From Shewanella halifaxensis HAW-EB4 (GTDB lineage: Bacteria; Pseudomonadota; Gammaproteobacteria; Enterobacterales; Shewanellaceae), in assembly GCF_000019185.1 (NCBI RefSeq), contig NC_010334.1, positions 3,968,001 through 4,032,000 on the forward strand: a DNA stretch of 64,000 bases. The letters run 5' to 3'. The notes under the pieces were generated by a model that saw only the letters and a program-made list of their open reading frames with translations, had not been told where the DNA came from and searched no databases. Position numbers and translations under genes: made by a program. This document shows positions 34,900 through 44,151 of this stretch, in pieces; position 1 is the first letter of the stretch, and the number at the start of each line of letters is the position of its first letter.

Positions 34900-35802
34900 A
34901 TGATAGAGCTTAGACATTTACGTACGTTAGTTGCCCTAAAGGAATGCGGCAGCCTCGCTGGGGCTGCAAAAAAACGCTTCGTCACCCAGTCGGCACTGTC
35001 GCATCAGATCAAGGAGTTAGAGACTCGCATTAACTCCGCTATTTTTGTGCGCAAGAGCAAACCCCTCTCTTTTACACAAGAAGGCGCGAGACTACTCAAC
35101 CTTGCTGAAGATATTCTGCCAAAAGTGATCGAAACCGAATTTGATCTGAAGAAAGGTTTGGCCGAAGGGGATAATCATTTAGGCGTTGGTATTGAGTGCC
35201 ACAGCTGCTTCCGCTGGTTAATGCCGGTAATGGAAGAGTTCAGGAAGCAATATCCACAGGCCGATCTCGACCTCTCTAGTCGTCACCTGTTCGACTCGCT
35301 AAATGCATTGCAGTTAGGCGAGCTAGATGTGGTGCTGAGCTCTGATCCCGTACCCGGTCAGTCAATTGCTTATCAGCACCTGTTTGATTTTGAAGTGAGA
35401 TTGGTGGTTGCCAGCGACCATCCACTGGCACAGCAAGAGTATGTCACACCAAAGCAGTTGGAAAACTTAACGATTTTAAGTTATCCGGTTTCACTTGAGC
35501 GGTTAGATATTTATCGCCACTTCCTAGAGCCAGCAGGCATACAGGCTGGGCCGCAGGTGAAGTGTGATCTGACCATGATGCTACTGCAGCGTATCGCCTG
35601 TAATGATGGTATTGCAGCGCTTCCAAGCTGGTCGATTAGCGAAGCTCAAGGACTTAGCCTTACTAGTGTTAAGTTGGGGCCAGATGGTCTTAAACGTCCA
35701 CTGTTTGGCGCATATCGTCGTAACGGTGCCAATGCTCGCTTAGCTCAACATTGGCTAGAACTGGTGGCAAAAGAAGGTTTAGCGAAGCAGAGATTGAACT
35801 GA
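34900..35802 (+). CDS. metR: LysR-type regulator of methionine biosynthesis MetR
   Basis: The 300-residue LysR protein has all the hallmarks of MetR: MIELRHLRTLVAL, an HTH in SLAGAAKKRFVTQSALSHQI, and the effector-domain block IECHSCFRWLMPVM. MetR binds homocysteine and activates metE, metH and related genes. GAGG lies 5 bases upstream of the ATG. No met structural gene is adjacent. A bidirectional terminator separates it from the convergent HDOD gene. Confidence 0.93.
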   Translation: MIELRHLRTLVALKECGSLAGAAKKRFVTQSALSHQIKELETRINSAIFVRKSKPLSFTQEGARLLNLAEDILPKVIETEFDLKKGLAEGDNHLGVGIECHSCFRWLMPVMEEFRKQYPQADLDLSSRHLFDSLNALQLGELDVVLSSDPVPGQSIAYQHLFDFEVRLVVASDHPLAQQEYVTPKQLENLTILSYPVSLERLDIYRHFLEPAGIQAGPQVKCDLTMMLLQRIACNDGIAALPSWSISEAQGLSLTSVKLGPDGLKRPLFGAYRRNGANARLAQHWLELVAKEGLAKQRLN

Positions 35803-35838
35803 TACCAATCTATTACGTAATGATTTCTGTTGCATACA

Positions 35839-35866
35839 AAAAAGCCTGCATATTGCAGGCTTTATC
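35839..35866. terminator. Bidirectional terminator between metR and the HDOD gene
   Basis: AAAGCCTGCA (35841-35850) pairs with TGCAGGCTTT (35854-35863) over a 3-nt loop, with A-rich and T-rich flanks. Confidence 0.8.
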
Positions 35867-35875
35867 ATTAAAAGT

Positions 35876-36604
35876 TCATATCGGCTTCAGTAACAGGCCT
35901 TTTTTAGCGAGAACACGTCTTAATACCAAACCTGGAGAGTTAGCATTATGCGTTTGACGCAAGTTATGCGCGATTAAAAACTCATCACGTAAATCATCAT
36001 CTAGCCCTAATGATTCAAACGCTTCCAGCGTTAAGGTTTGCTGTTTATCTTCAATCACAGACTTTAGCAGGCTGAGTGGATACTCCTGTTCAAGTTCTGA
36101 GTTCAAGTAAGCAAATGCTGTGAGTGCAATAATGTCACCAAATACACTAAATAGTGCCAAGGTTTGCACTTCATCTGGGCTAATTTGCAAACTATCTATC
36201 TGGTACAGCTGATCGACAGCATCGGTAGCAATCGCTTCTGTTAGTGCCCAATAGCCATGAACCAGCTTCTTATAGGGCTCATTCAGTTCGTCTAAACGCT
36301 CTTTCAGATAGAAAGTAAACGCATAGCGATAAATATTAACCTGGCCTAAACGCACTAAAGCATCTTTTAATGAGCGATTCTTACTCGATTGCGGCGTAGC
36401 GTGATCAGCACTGTTGCTGCGCCAAAGCAGATGGGCAGACAAAGCCGGATCAGATGAAACGATATCGATAACGTTACGAATATCACCGTCTGCAATAATG
36501 GCCTTTTTCAATGGGATAAGGATCCCTCTACGACCAATTACCTGCTCTTCGTTGCAGATAATTGCGCGTACTTGAGTAAATACTTGCTGCTCAAGATCTG
36601 TCAT
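35876..36604 (-). CDS. HDOD-domain protein
   Basis: The 242-residue protein is a single HDOD domain. It has an SSDPALSAHLLWRSNS segment, then SLKDALVRLGQVNIYRYAF, which is the typical HDOD core; HDOD proteins resemble HD phosphohydrolases but usually lack the metal ligands. They act as signalling adaptors in c-di-GMP or stress circuits. No partner domain is present. AAGG precedes the ATG. Role unknown. Confidence 0.8.
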   Translation of the reverse strand: MTDLEQQVFTQVRAIICNEEQVIGRRGILIPLKKAIIADGDIRNVIDIVSSDPALSAHLLWRSNSADHATPQSSKNRSLKDALVRLGQVNIYRYAFTFYLKERLDELNEPYKKLVHGYWALTEAIATDAVDQLYQIDSLQISPDEVQTLALFSVFGDIIALTAFAYLNSELEQEYPLSLLKSVIEDKQQTLTLEAFESLGLDDDLRDEFLIAHNLRQTHNANSPGLVLRRVLAKKGLLLKPI

Positions 36605-36852
36605 GCGAAACGTTAAACCTTATATTTTTTTTAATAAATATGTGCACTTAATTCCGTGTAAATTAACCCACATAATGACGTCAAAGGTCAAGCCATATAA
36701 GCGACTACCTTAACAAGTTTCAACAATTCTCTTCGCATTAATTTACCTTTACTAAATTAATAGCCGATTAAACCATCCATTCACGACTAGACTGATTTGT
36801 ACACTCTAGAGTGAGATTTTTTTACAAATTAAGGCCTGAATGTAACCCTTTG

Positions 36853-37458
36853 CTATATTGCCTGATAAATAGCATTCGCGAGGGCTAAATAGCCGGCATC
36901 ATTTAAATGTATAGCATCTGATTTTTTACTGGGACTTTTCAATAAATGACTTAAGACATCTTCGACTAAAACTAACTGATATTGCTCTGCAAGTTCCTCA
37001 TAAATGGGTGATGCCGATAAAAATAGACTCTTTTGCGGCACTGCAACCAGTAGAACGGGGATCTGTTTCGATTGTGCCATCTCAATCATGGCCGCCAAAT
37101 TGGATTTAGTCGTCATAGTAGGATGGTTTCTTAAGAAGTCATTGCCACCTTCTAACAAGATTAATAGCTCGGGTGAATGTTTATCTAATAACGTGCCTAA
37201 ACGTGCGGCACCGCCAGTTGTTGTCTCTCCAGAGACTCCGGCATTAATCACATCAAAACCGCTCATGGAAGCAAGCTGGCTCGGATAATCTTGCCCCTTC
37301 GACGCGCCAATACCGTATGTGAGGCTATCGCCAAAGGCCAGCACTCGTGCATTTTCGGGCAAGGCGGGAATACACGCACCGGAGCAAGCTTGTAATAATA
37401 GTAATGACAGTATGGTGAGAAGTAGACCAAATGGCCTCAGTATCGACAAGTGTTTCAT
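36853..37458 (-). CDS. TesA-like SGNH/GDSL esterase lipoprotein
   Basis: The 201-residue protein has a lipoprotein signal with LLQAC, then the SGNH hydrolase blocks: GDSLTYGIGA with the catalytic Ser, an NAGVSGETT block with the oxyanion Gly, GGND with the Asn, and DAIHLNDAGY with the Asp-His pair. E. coli TesA is a soluble periplasmic thioesterase/lysophospholipase; a lipid anchor is a difference. ATG 37458 is preferred because AGG is correctly spaced. It lies between btuB and the HDOD gene on the same strand as btuB. Confidence 0.85.
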   Translation of the reverse strand: MKHLSILRPFGLLLTILSLLLLQACSGACIPALPENARVLAFGDSLTYGIGASKGQDYPSQLASMSGFDVINAGVSGETTTGGAARLGTLLDKHSPELLILLEGGNDFLRNHPTMTTKSNLAAMIEMAQSKQIPVLLVAVPQKSLFLSASPIYEELAEQYQLVLVEDVLSHLLKSPSKKSDAIHLNDAGYLALANAIYQAI

Positions 37459-37495
37459 TGGCATGCCTACTTAGGAGTTTGCCAATTTATAACAT

Positions 37496-37529
37496 AAAAA
37501 AAGCCAGACACAATGTCTGGCTTTTTTGC
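37496..37529 (-). terminator. Intrinsic terminator of btuB
   Basis: AGCCAGACA (37503-37511) pairs with TGTCTGGCT (37515-37523), with A-run and T-run on either side. Confidence 0.85.
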
Positions 37530-37551
37530 AATCGCTATACGTCAGCGATAA

Positions 37552-39405
37552 TTAAAATGCTTGGTAGCTGACGCTGAAGAATAACTCTCTTCCAGGGCTA
37601 AAGTAGTTTTGATCTGAGATAATCTCTTCATCAAACAGGTTATTTGCCTTTAATCGTAAGCTCCATGCATCGTCTAGCTGGTAACCAATGCTTAAATCTA
37701 ACTTGTGGTAGGCATCTAAGAACTGCTCATCGCCGGCGTAGCGCTTACCTTGATAATGGTAGTTTGCTAGCAAGTCGAACTGTTGCCAAGTATAACTCAG
37801 CAAATAGTTGAATTCGTTCTCACTACGACCAACTAACTGCTCACTTGTATGCTTGTTTTCTGCATCTAGATAGGTATAACTAAGCTGATGTTCTAGCCCT
37901 AGTAATTGATAATTTGCCGACAGTTCAACACCATTAATCTCGGCTTTATTGATGTTAGCTGGCTTCCAGATATCCCAACCGTAATCATCCTTCTCGCCTG
38001 TAGGTGCCCAAGCGATAAGATTATCGATGCTGTTTTGGAACACACTAATATAAGCACGAAGATCTTGGCTGTTAAAATGCAATGTCAGTTCATAACTTTC
38101 GGCGGTTTCAGAGATAAGATCTGGATTACCTGAGTCTGGCCAATATAGATCGTTGAAGGTTGGCGCCTTAAAGGCGGTGCCCGTTGCGGCGGCGAGACGC
38201 CAATGCTCATTAAACTCATAGGCGAGGCTGGCGTTATAGGAGACTTCACTGTCGATGTTTTCAACATCATCGTAACGTACGGCAACTTCAGCCAGCAACT
38301 TACTCCACTGTTTTTGTACTAATGCATAGACACCAAAAATATCACGCTGATCTTGAGCATAGTCACCTCTAACCGACTCATTTGACCAATCGATACCACC
38401 GGTCAGAGTTAAATCATCGGCAGCTAAATACTGGTTACTCCAGTTGACTTGGTCACGCTTAGTTTCAAACTCAGCTGTCGCGACACTCGCATCATCGCCA
38501 CGGAAGTTTTCGTTATAATCTCGAGACTGACTCAGTGCTAACTTGCTGGTAAATTTGTCATTGTGGTACTGACCCGCTAGGTTCCATAAATAATTCTCGT
38601 AGTCAGACTCATCTGCCGAACCCGATGCATATATATCATCGTATTGAGTATTACCTTTATCGTACTGACCATTCCAAATCGCTTGCCAATTCGAGTTAAT
38701 CTGCTGCGAGCCTTTCAGTGAAAGCGCGTTACGCTTATAACCATCATCATCGTTTTCCACTTCGGCGCCGTTATACACATCATAGCCTTCGGACTGCTCA
38801 TGATTGACCGCGATTGTTGTGCTACCATTGCCATGATTCACTCCCGCGCCAAACGAGCCACGAATATAATCATTCGAGCCATATTCAGCACCAGCAAACC
38901 ACTCTCCGCCTTCGAGTTGACGGGTAAAGATCTGAATAACGCCGCCAATCGCATCGCTGCCCCAAACCGAGGCTCTAGGGCCCTTAAGCACTTCGATACG
39001 CTCGATATTCTCTGGCGACAAAGTATTAAAGCTCACCGTCCCTAAGGTCGCCGATCCGACTTTAACGCCATCGACCAGCACTAATACATGGTTTGAATTA
39101 CTACCACGAACACTAATTGACGTTGCCTGACCCGCGCCACCATTACGCGATACGCTTACACCCGGGAGTGTCTCTAATACGTCAGCAACAGATTTAGGGT
39201 TAAGGCGTACAATCTCTTCACGCTCAATGGTATTGATAACGGTCAGTTGCTGATCGGCTGTTGTATCGAAACGAGACCCTGTTACTGTGATTGCTTCATC
39301 GATAGCAGTTGAGTTTACATCGACGTCAGCGGCCTGCGCCGACAATGCAGATAGGCTAATAAGACTGCTAACTAGCAGTGCGATTTTTGATGGTTGTGTT
39401 CCCAT
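37552..39405 (-). CDS. btuB: TonB-dependent vitamin B12 receptor BtuB
   Basis: The 617-residue outer-membrane protein has a signal peptide (ending LSAQAA), a TonB box region (DEAITVTGSR), a plug domain with SVADVLETLPGVSV and IERIEVLKGPRASVWGSDA, and a 22-strand barrel ending with Phe. It imports cobalamin. The identification rests on the similarity to BtuB and on the cobalamin riboswitch in its leader. GGAG and AAAGG precede the ATG. No other cobalamin uptake or salvage genes follow in the window. Confidence 0.93.
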   Translation of the reverse strand: MGTQPSKIALLVSSLISLSALSAQAADVDVNSTAIDEAITVTGSRFDTTADQQLTVINTIEREEIVRLNPKSVADVLETLPGVSVSRNGGAGQATSISVRGSNSNHVLVLVDGVKVGSATLGTVSFNTLSPENIERIEVLKGPRASVWGSDAIGGVIQIFTRQLEGGEWFAGAEYGSNDYIRGSFGAGVNHGNGSTTIAVNHEQSEGYDVYNGAEVENDDDGYKRNALSLKGSQQINSNWQAIWNGQYDKGNTQYDDIYASGSADESDYENYLWNLAGQYHNDKFTSKLALSQSRDYNENFRGDDASVATAEFETKRDQVNWSNQYLAADDLTLTGGIDWSNESVRGDYAQDQRDIFGVYALVQKQWSKLLAEVAVRYDDVENIDSEVSYNASLAYEFNEHWRLAAATGTAFKAPTFNDLYWPDSGNPDLISETAESYELTLHFNSQDLRAYISVFQNSIDNLIAWAPTGEKDDYGWDIWKPANINKAEINGVELSANYQLLGLEHQLSYTYLDAENKHTSEQLVGRSENEFNYLLSYTWQQFDLLANYHYQGKRYAGDEQFLDAYHKLDLSIGYQLDDAWSLRLKANNLFDEEIISDQNYFSPGRELFFSVSYQAF

Positions 39406-39544
39406 TTACCTTTGACTCCTAAAGGAAAACGGGGCAAAAACGTCACGGTGATACGACCAATAAATGGAAAAACTCCATCCGTTTGCTGGTTCGTCTAATT
39501 GCCGCATTTCGAGATCTGCCCGCCGAAATCATCGAAATCACTAT

Positions 39545-39724
39545 GCTGGCCGGTCTCCGGACTTAGGTTCTGTATCAATCAGCGATTAACACACGAGTAC
39601 AAGCTTTATAACACCTTTCCATTGAGGTGCACTCGTCTCTCACCATTCACCGTTGCGGGGGCAGTGTCAGAATTTAACTGACTTCCCGATTATCCTCGAT
39701 TACAGCTGTAACCTAAGGCACCAG
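39545..39724 (-). promoter_or_regulatory. Cobalamin (AdoCbl) riboswitch
   Basis: Read on the minus strand, the leader starts with GGTGCC (39722-39717), has the conserved core GCCCCCGCAACGG (39662-39650) and ends with the B12 box AAGTCCGGAGACCGGCC (near 39565-39548). This is the standard cobalamin riboswitch layout. It represses btuB expression when adenosylcobalamin is plentiful. It ends about 140 bases before the btuB start codon. Confidence 0.95.
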
Positions 39725-40029
39725 TAAAGTTGACTAAAATATTTTAGTTTTATCAAAAACTAGGATTATTCCATAGTTTGATTTTTTATCGCTCAAGAGT
39801 GAAAAAGTGCCACTTTTGAGAGTGCGCGCATTATAGACGTCTATACGGTTAAATGTCTAACTTAACCGCCGAACAAATCAGCCTTTTAGATAAGCAAATC
39901 CTATTTACAACCCATCGGTTAGAACATAAATCCGTTGGTAAGACTATGGCCCGTTGCAAATATCATGACCTAATAAAGCCTAGCAAGGATTGGCAAAACC
40001 AATGGGATATTGGGCGATGCAGCACAAAC
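39725..40029. other. Intergenic region between the riboswitch promoter and the FMN reductase terminator
   Basis: It holds the btuB promoter just upstream of the riboswitch. Elsewhere I see nothing supported: a 79-codon open frame (39853-40092) has no ribosome-binding site and runs into the terminator of the opposite gene. Confidence 0.5.
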
Positions 40030-40058
40030 AAAAAAGCGAATGCTCGGCATTCGCTTTT
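40030..40058 (-). terminator. Intrinsic terminator of the FMN reductase gene
   Basis: AAAAGCGAATGC (40032-40043) pairs with GCATTCGCTTTT (40047-40058) over a 3-nt loop. The A-run on the plus strand gives a T-run for the minus-strand gene. Confidence 0.85.
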
Positions 40059-40083
40059 CAAGTTTAAATCTTCAACTCTCGAT

Positions 40084-40605
40084 TTACAGTAACGCTAGCG
40101 CCGTCTTTAGCTGTTCTTCCAGCTCTGAATTACGCAGCTGCTGCTTTTCCATATCGAAATTATCGAAAAAGCTTGGTACTGAAAGTGTCGCTTTCACGTC
40201 TGCAGCGAAATAAGGCGCTGAGCCCGCTGCTGCGGCTAATACGCTCGATGCGCCGCCAGGTCCTGGCGAAGTCGCGAGCAGTACCATTGGTTTATTCTGA
40301 AATACCTTCATATCGATACGTGACGTCCAGTCAAACAAGTTTTTATAAGCTGCTGTGTATGAGCCATTGTGCTCGGCAAAAGAGATAATAATCGCATCGG
40401 CTGCACCAATTTTGGCAAAGAACTGTTGAGCCAACTCAGGGTGGCCCAACTGCTCTTCTCTATCTTGGCTAAAGATTGGCATTTCATAATCATTAATATC
40501 GAGGATTTCAACCTCGGCACCTTGCACTAATGATGCTGCATATGTTGCAAGTTGCTTGTTGATTGACTTAGTGCTGCTGCTGGCTGCAAAGGCTAATAGT
40601 TTCAT
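40084..40605 (-). CDS. NAD(P)H-dependent FMN reductase family protein
   Basis: This is a 173-residue flavodoxin-like reductase. It starts MKLLAFAASSSTKSINKQLA, the phosphate loop for FMN, and has AEHNGSYTAAYKNLFDW in the middle and SPGPGGASSVL later, which are diagnostic for the NADPH-FMN reductase / azoreductase-like group. It reduces FMN or quinone-like compounds. It is divergent from a LysR regulator at 40833, suggesting control by it. Confidence 0.9.
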   Translation of the reverse strand: MKLLAFAASSSTKSINKQLATYAASLVQGAEVEILDINDYEMPIFSQDREEQLGHPELAQQFFAKIGAADAIIISFAEHNGSYTAAYKNLFDWTSRIDMKVFQNKPMVLLATSPGPGGASSVLAAAAGSAPYFAADVKATLSVPSFFDNFDMEKQQLRNSELEEQLKTALALL

Positions 40606-40832
40606 AATAGGACTCTCTATTCAGTAATTCTCTATTCAGTGATTATTCATTGACGCTGCAGTCACAGCTGCAAAGTGTATTTGATTCAATTGCCATCCAC
40701 TCAACTTAGCGCTTAATACTGAGATTAAGCCGTTCTAAAAAGGTTACGTTTTGAGCGACAATTCGATGTAGAGCAGTGTATATTAGATAGCAACTGTGAT
40801 TAATTACCTCAAAAGATATTAACTATTTCCAT

Positions 40833-41744
40833 ATGACTCTTAATGCGACGATGAATAAGCTATTTGATGGTATCGTAATATTTGCGCAAGTGGTGAAAAG
40901 TGGTGGCTTCTCAGCTGCCGCAGAGGTGCTGGGGCACTCCACCTCCTACGTGAGTAAAGAGGTTAATAAGCTCGAAGAGCGTCTTGGGGTCAGGCTACTC
41001 AACCGTACCACCCGCTCTATTGGATTAACCCCCGAGGGAGATGCGTATTATCAGCAGTGTCTGCAGTTAATTATCGATGCAGAGTCAGCCGTGGGATTAA
41101 TCACTCAAAACGATGTCAGTCCACGGGGAGTCTTAAGACTCAGTTGCCCCGTCGGTTTTGCACAAAATCATCTTAAACCGATTATCTCACAGTACCTGCA
41201 GCTTTACCCCAATGTCAGCTTAGATTTAGATTTAAGCGATAACCGCACCGATGTCGTTGCCGACGGTTACGACTTAGCGATTAGAGCATCGGCGCAACTT
41301 GAAGAATCGAGCCTCATCTGCCGTAAGATATATAGTTGCAAAGCCTATACCGTAGCTTCGAAAGAGTATATTTCACGCCATGGTAAACCCCACCACCCAA
41401 GAGAGTTAGAAACCCACAACGGCATCTGTTACTCCAACCATAAGCAGCCAAGTCGCTGGGATTATATTGACCATGACGGCAAGCATTTTGTCGTTGATAT
41501 TCGCCAAAAGATCCTCTGCAATAACGGTCATATGCAGCTGAGCATGGCTTTGGCAGGCCACGGCATCACCCGCCTACCTAGTTTCTATCTGCAAGGGGCA
41601 CTCGAAAGTGATCAACTTGAGATCTTATTTGAAAACTTCCCCAGCGCCGACATCGATGTATTTGTGGTTTACCCAAGCCGCAAGCACCTGTCACCTAAAG
41701 TCAGGGCCTTTATCGACTTAGCTGCTGAACGCTTAACAATATAA
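40833..41744 (+). CDS. LysR-type transcriptional regulator
   Basis: The 303-residue LysR protein has an HTH region (GGFSAAAEVLGHSTSYVSKEV) and an effector domain of the CrgA/AaeR-like subgroup, seen in the LNRTTRSIGLTPEG and LRLSCPVGFAQNHL blocks. The start at 40833 is uncertain: ATG 40851 (MNKLFDG) matches the family N-terminus as well, and neither has a strong ribosome-binding site. It is divergent from the FMN reductase gene, its probable target. Confidence 0.88.
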   Translation: MTLNATMNKLFDGIVIFAQVVKSGGFSAAAEVLGHSTSYVSKEVNKLEERLGVRLLNRTTRSIGLTPEGDAYYQQCLQLIIDAESAVGLITQNDVSPRGVLRLSCPVGFAQNHLKPIISQYLQLYPNVSLDLDLSDNRTDVVADGYDLAIRASAQLEESSLICRKIYSCKAYTVASKEYISRHGKPHHPRELETHNGICYSNHKQPSRWDYIDHDGKHFVVDIRQKILCNNGHMQLSMALAGHGITRLPSFYLQGALESDQLEILFENFPSADIDVFVVYPSRKHLSPKVRAFIDLAAERLTI

Positions 41745-41900
41745 CCCGCGGCCAATGTTAACCTTTATGGTCAAATTTTAAATTTATTACTTTAAAGTAA
41801 ACCAATACCAAACTTATAATAAAAGACATTTCCCGGGCACAGCTAGCGCCTCTTTTTAGCTATGTCGTCAATCATTCTTCTGGGATCTCAAACTACTTAG

Positions 41901-44078
41901 GTGAAGTGTGTGCTAAAGAAAATTCTTTCTATGACCAGCTCGACCCAGATGTTAGTGGCCATGTTTGTCGGCTTTGGTGTCGGCCTTTTTTTTGGCGAAT
42001 CCGTCAGTTGGATGGGCACGATAGGCACCAGTGTTATTCTGCTGATGCAGATGACAGTACTGCCCTATATCGTAGTGTCGCTGGTTGGCGGTATAGGTAA
42101 GCTGCAAAAGAGTACCGCTAAGCTTATCTTTAGTCGCGCAGGACTTATCATGTTACTGCTGTGGCTGCTCGCCATCGTCATGATTGCACTTATGCCGCTG
42201 TCTTTCCCTGTTATCGAATCGGCGTCTTTCTTTAGTACCAGCAGCATCGAGCCAATCACCCCCATCGATTACTTTAAGCTGTATATTCCCTCTAACCCCT
42301 TTGAGTCGATGGCTGACGGCTATGTACCCGCAATGGTGGTATTTAGTATCGCCATGGGACTGGCATTGATAGGCATGCAGGGGGAGAACAAGCAGCAAAT
42401 ACTCACCTTTATGCACACCAGCTCTGAGATCTTCTCACGCATCACTCAGGGCCTAGTTAAAATTCTACCTATCGGTATTTTTGCTATGTCGGCCTCGGCG
42501 GCAGGCACCATGGGGGTAGATGAGTTTGCCAGTATGCAGGTTTATCTCATCAGCTATTTTGTATTGTGTTTACTGCTGACCTTTTGGGTACTGCCGTGGA
42601 TTGTGGCCTCGCTGACTCCTATCACCTTTGCACAAGCGCTTCGAATATCAAAGTCGAGCCTAGTCACCGCCTTTGCCACGGGTAATATCTTTATCGTTAT
42701 TCCTGTCATTGTTGAAGAGTGTAAGCAAGTGATGCGCGAGCACGATGATCTATGTGAAGACGGCGCAACCTTGATTGAGATTTTGGTCCCTATCGCCTTT
42801 ACCTTCCCTAATATCGGTAAGCTCACCGTTATTATGTTTGTCTATTTTGCCGGTTGGTTTAACGGCACCCCGGTGGATATCGCAAGCATTCCCTCGCTTT
42901 CTATCAGTGGACTACTCGCGCTATTTGGCAGTGTCTATGTGGCCATTCCGTTTATGCTGGACTTGGTAAAACTCCCAGCCGATCTATTCCAGCTATTTGT
43001 CATGTCTGGCTTTATCACGGGTAAATTTAACTCTATTGCCGCGGTAATGAATCTGTTTGCACTTACGCTACTGACTGCATCACTATTTCAAAAATCTCTC
43101 AAACTACGCCCGCCACAGCTACTGAAAATGGGGGTAGGTATTGGCGTCAGTATGTTTGCAACTTTAATAATCTGCCGCGTAGGCATGGGGATGTTTATCC
43201 ATAGCCCAGAGATCACCAGTGGGGTTATTGCCAATATGCAGGTGGCAGATAAAGTACCCACCAAGGTAAAAAAGCAGTTCCCGGTCGTGGGGCAAACACC
43301 GACAACGCCTATTCGTAGCATCCAAGCGATTAGAGATGCCGGCACACTCAGAGTCGGTTATATCCCCAGTAACGTGCCCTTTAGTTACTATAATAATGCC
43401 GGTCATCTTGTAGGTTTTGATACCGCAATGGCCACTAAACTGGCCGAAGACTTACGGGTCAAAATCGAGTTTATTCCCTTTAGAAAAGATCAGCTAGCCG
43501 CATCATTAAAGGCTGGATTTTTCGATATCGCCATGTCAGGTCTCGCCATGGATATCGAGCAGATGGATGCACTGAGTTACGCCAACCCGGTACTTGAGCT
43601 TAATCTTGCTATCGCCACCAAAGACCATCTGGTGAATGAGTTTAAGAGCAATGAGAAAATACAAGAGATGCGTAATATGACAATCGCCTACGTTGAGCAC
43701 AGCGACGCGATTGAAGATGCCAAGAAATTTGCTCCTAACATCAAATTTGTCAAAATTGCGGGTTATAAAGACTTCTTTAGGCAGAAGACGCACAAATATG
43801 ACGCGGTAGTGATCAGCGCTCAGGCAGGCTCGGCTTGGACCTTGTTCTTCCCAGGTTACGGTATTGCGCTGCTAGAAAACCAATCTCGTTACCCTGTCGC
43901 CTATGCGATCGCTCAAAACAACCAATCACTGCTCAATTACATCAACAACTGGCAACGTCTGCGTAAGGTCGATGGCACCCAAGAGGGGATTTATGATTAT
44001 TGGATGCTGGGTAAAGGCGCTCAAAAAGTGCAGCCACGCTGGTCGATTATGCGTGATGTATTGCACTGGGTTGACTAA
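41901..44078 (+). CDS. Dicarboxylate/amino-acid symporter fused to a periplasmic solute-binding domain
   Basis: In this 725-residue protein, residues of about 15-430 are a DAACS (GltP/DctA-like) cation symporter with about eight TM helices. After a linker (about 445-475), the remainder resembles a SBP_bac_3 amino-acid-binding domain starting RSIQAIRDAGTLRVGYIPS, with PFSYYNNAGHLVGFD typical of that family. The binding domain would face the periplasm. Such a fusion may feed substrate to the transporter or sense it. The initiation codon is GTG (41901 or 41910, the latter better spaced from AGGTG); ATG 41931 is also possible. Confidence 0.85.
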   Translation: MKCVLKKILSMTSSTQMLVAMFVGFGVGLFFGESVSWMGTIGTSVILLMQMTVLPYIVVSLVGGIGKLQKSTAKLIFSRAGLIMLLLWLLAIVMIALMPLSFPVIESASFFSTSSIEPITPIDYFKLYIPSNPFESMADGYVPAMVVFSIAMGLALIGMQGENKQQILTFMHTSSEIFSRITQGLVKILPIGIFAMSASAAGTMGVDEFASMQVYLISYFVLCLLLTFWVLPWIVASLTPITFAQALRISKSSLVTAFATGNIFIVIPVIVEECKQVMREHDDLCEDGATLIEILVPIAFTFPNIGKLTVIMFVYFAGWFNGTPVDIASIPSLSISGLLALFGSVYVAIPFMLDLVKLPADLFQLFVMSGFITGKFNSIAAVMNLFALTLLTASLFQKSLKLRPPQLLKMGVGIGVSMFATLIICRVGMGMFIHSPEITSGVIANMQVADKVPTKVKKQFPVVGQTPTTPIRSIQAIRDAGTLRVGYIPSNVPFSYYNNAGHLVGFDTAMATKLAEDLRVKIEFIPFRKDQLAASLKAGFFDIAMSGLAMDIEQMDALSYANPVLELNLAIATKDHLVNEFKSNEKIQEMRNMTIAYVEHSDAIEDAKKFAPNIKFVKIAGYKDFFRQKTHKYDAVVISAQAGSAWTLFFPGYGIALLENQSRYPVAYAIAQNNQSLLNYINNWQRLRKVDGTQEGIYDYWMLGKGAQKVQPRWSIMRDVLHWVD

Positions 44079-44100
44079 AGCTTGAGAGAAGCCTCCATTA

Positions 44101-44138
44101 AAAAGCCCTTAACCTATATAGCGTTAAGGGCTTTTTAT
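44101..44138 (+). terminator. Intrinsic terminator of the symporter gene
   Basis: AAAAGCCCTTAAC (44101-44113) pairs with GTTAAGGGCTTTT (44123-44135) and continues into T-rich sequence. It may also serve the convergent rsuA paralogue. Confidence 0.85.
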
Positions 44139-44151
44139 TTTAAGCTTTAGA

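Noticed and set aside
39853..40092. A 79-codon open frame near the FMN reductase
   Set aside because: No ribosome-binding site, and it runs through the intrinsic terminator and into the end of the opposite gene.
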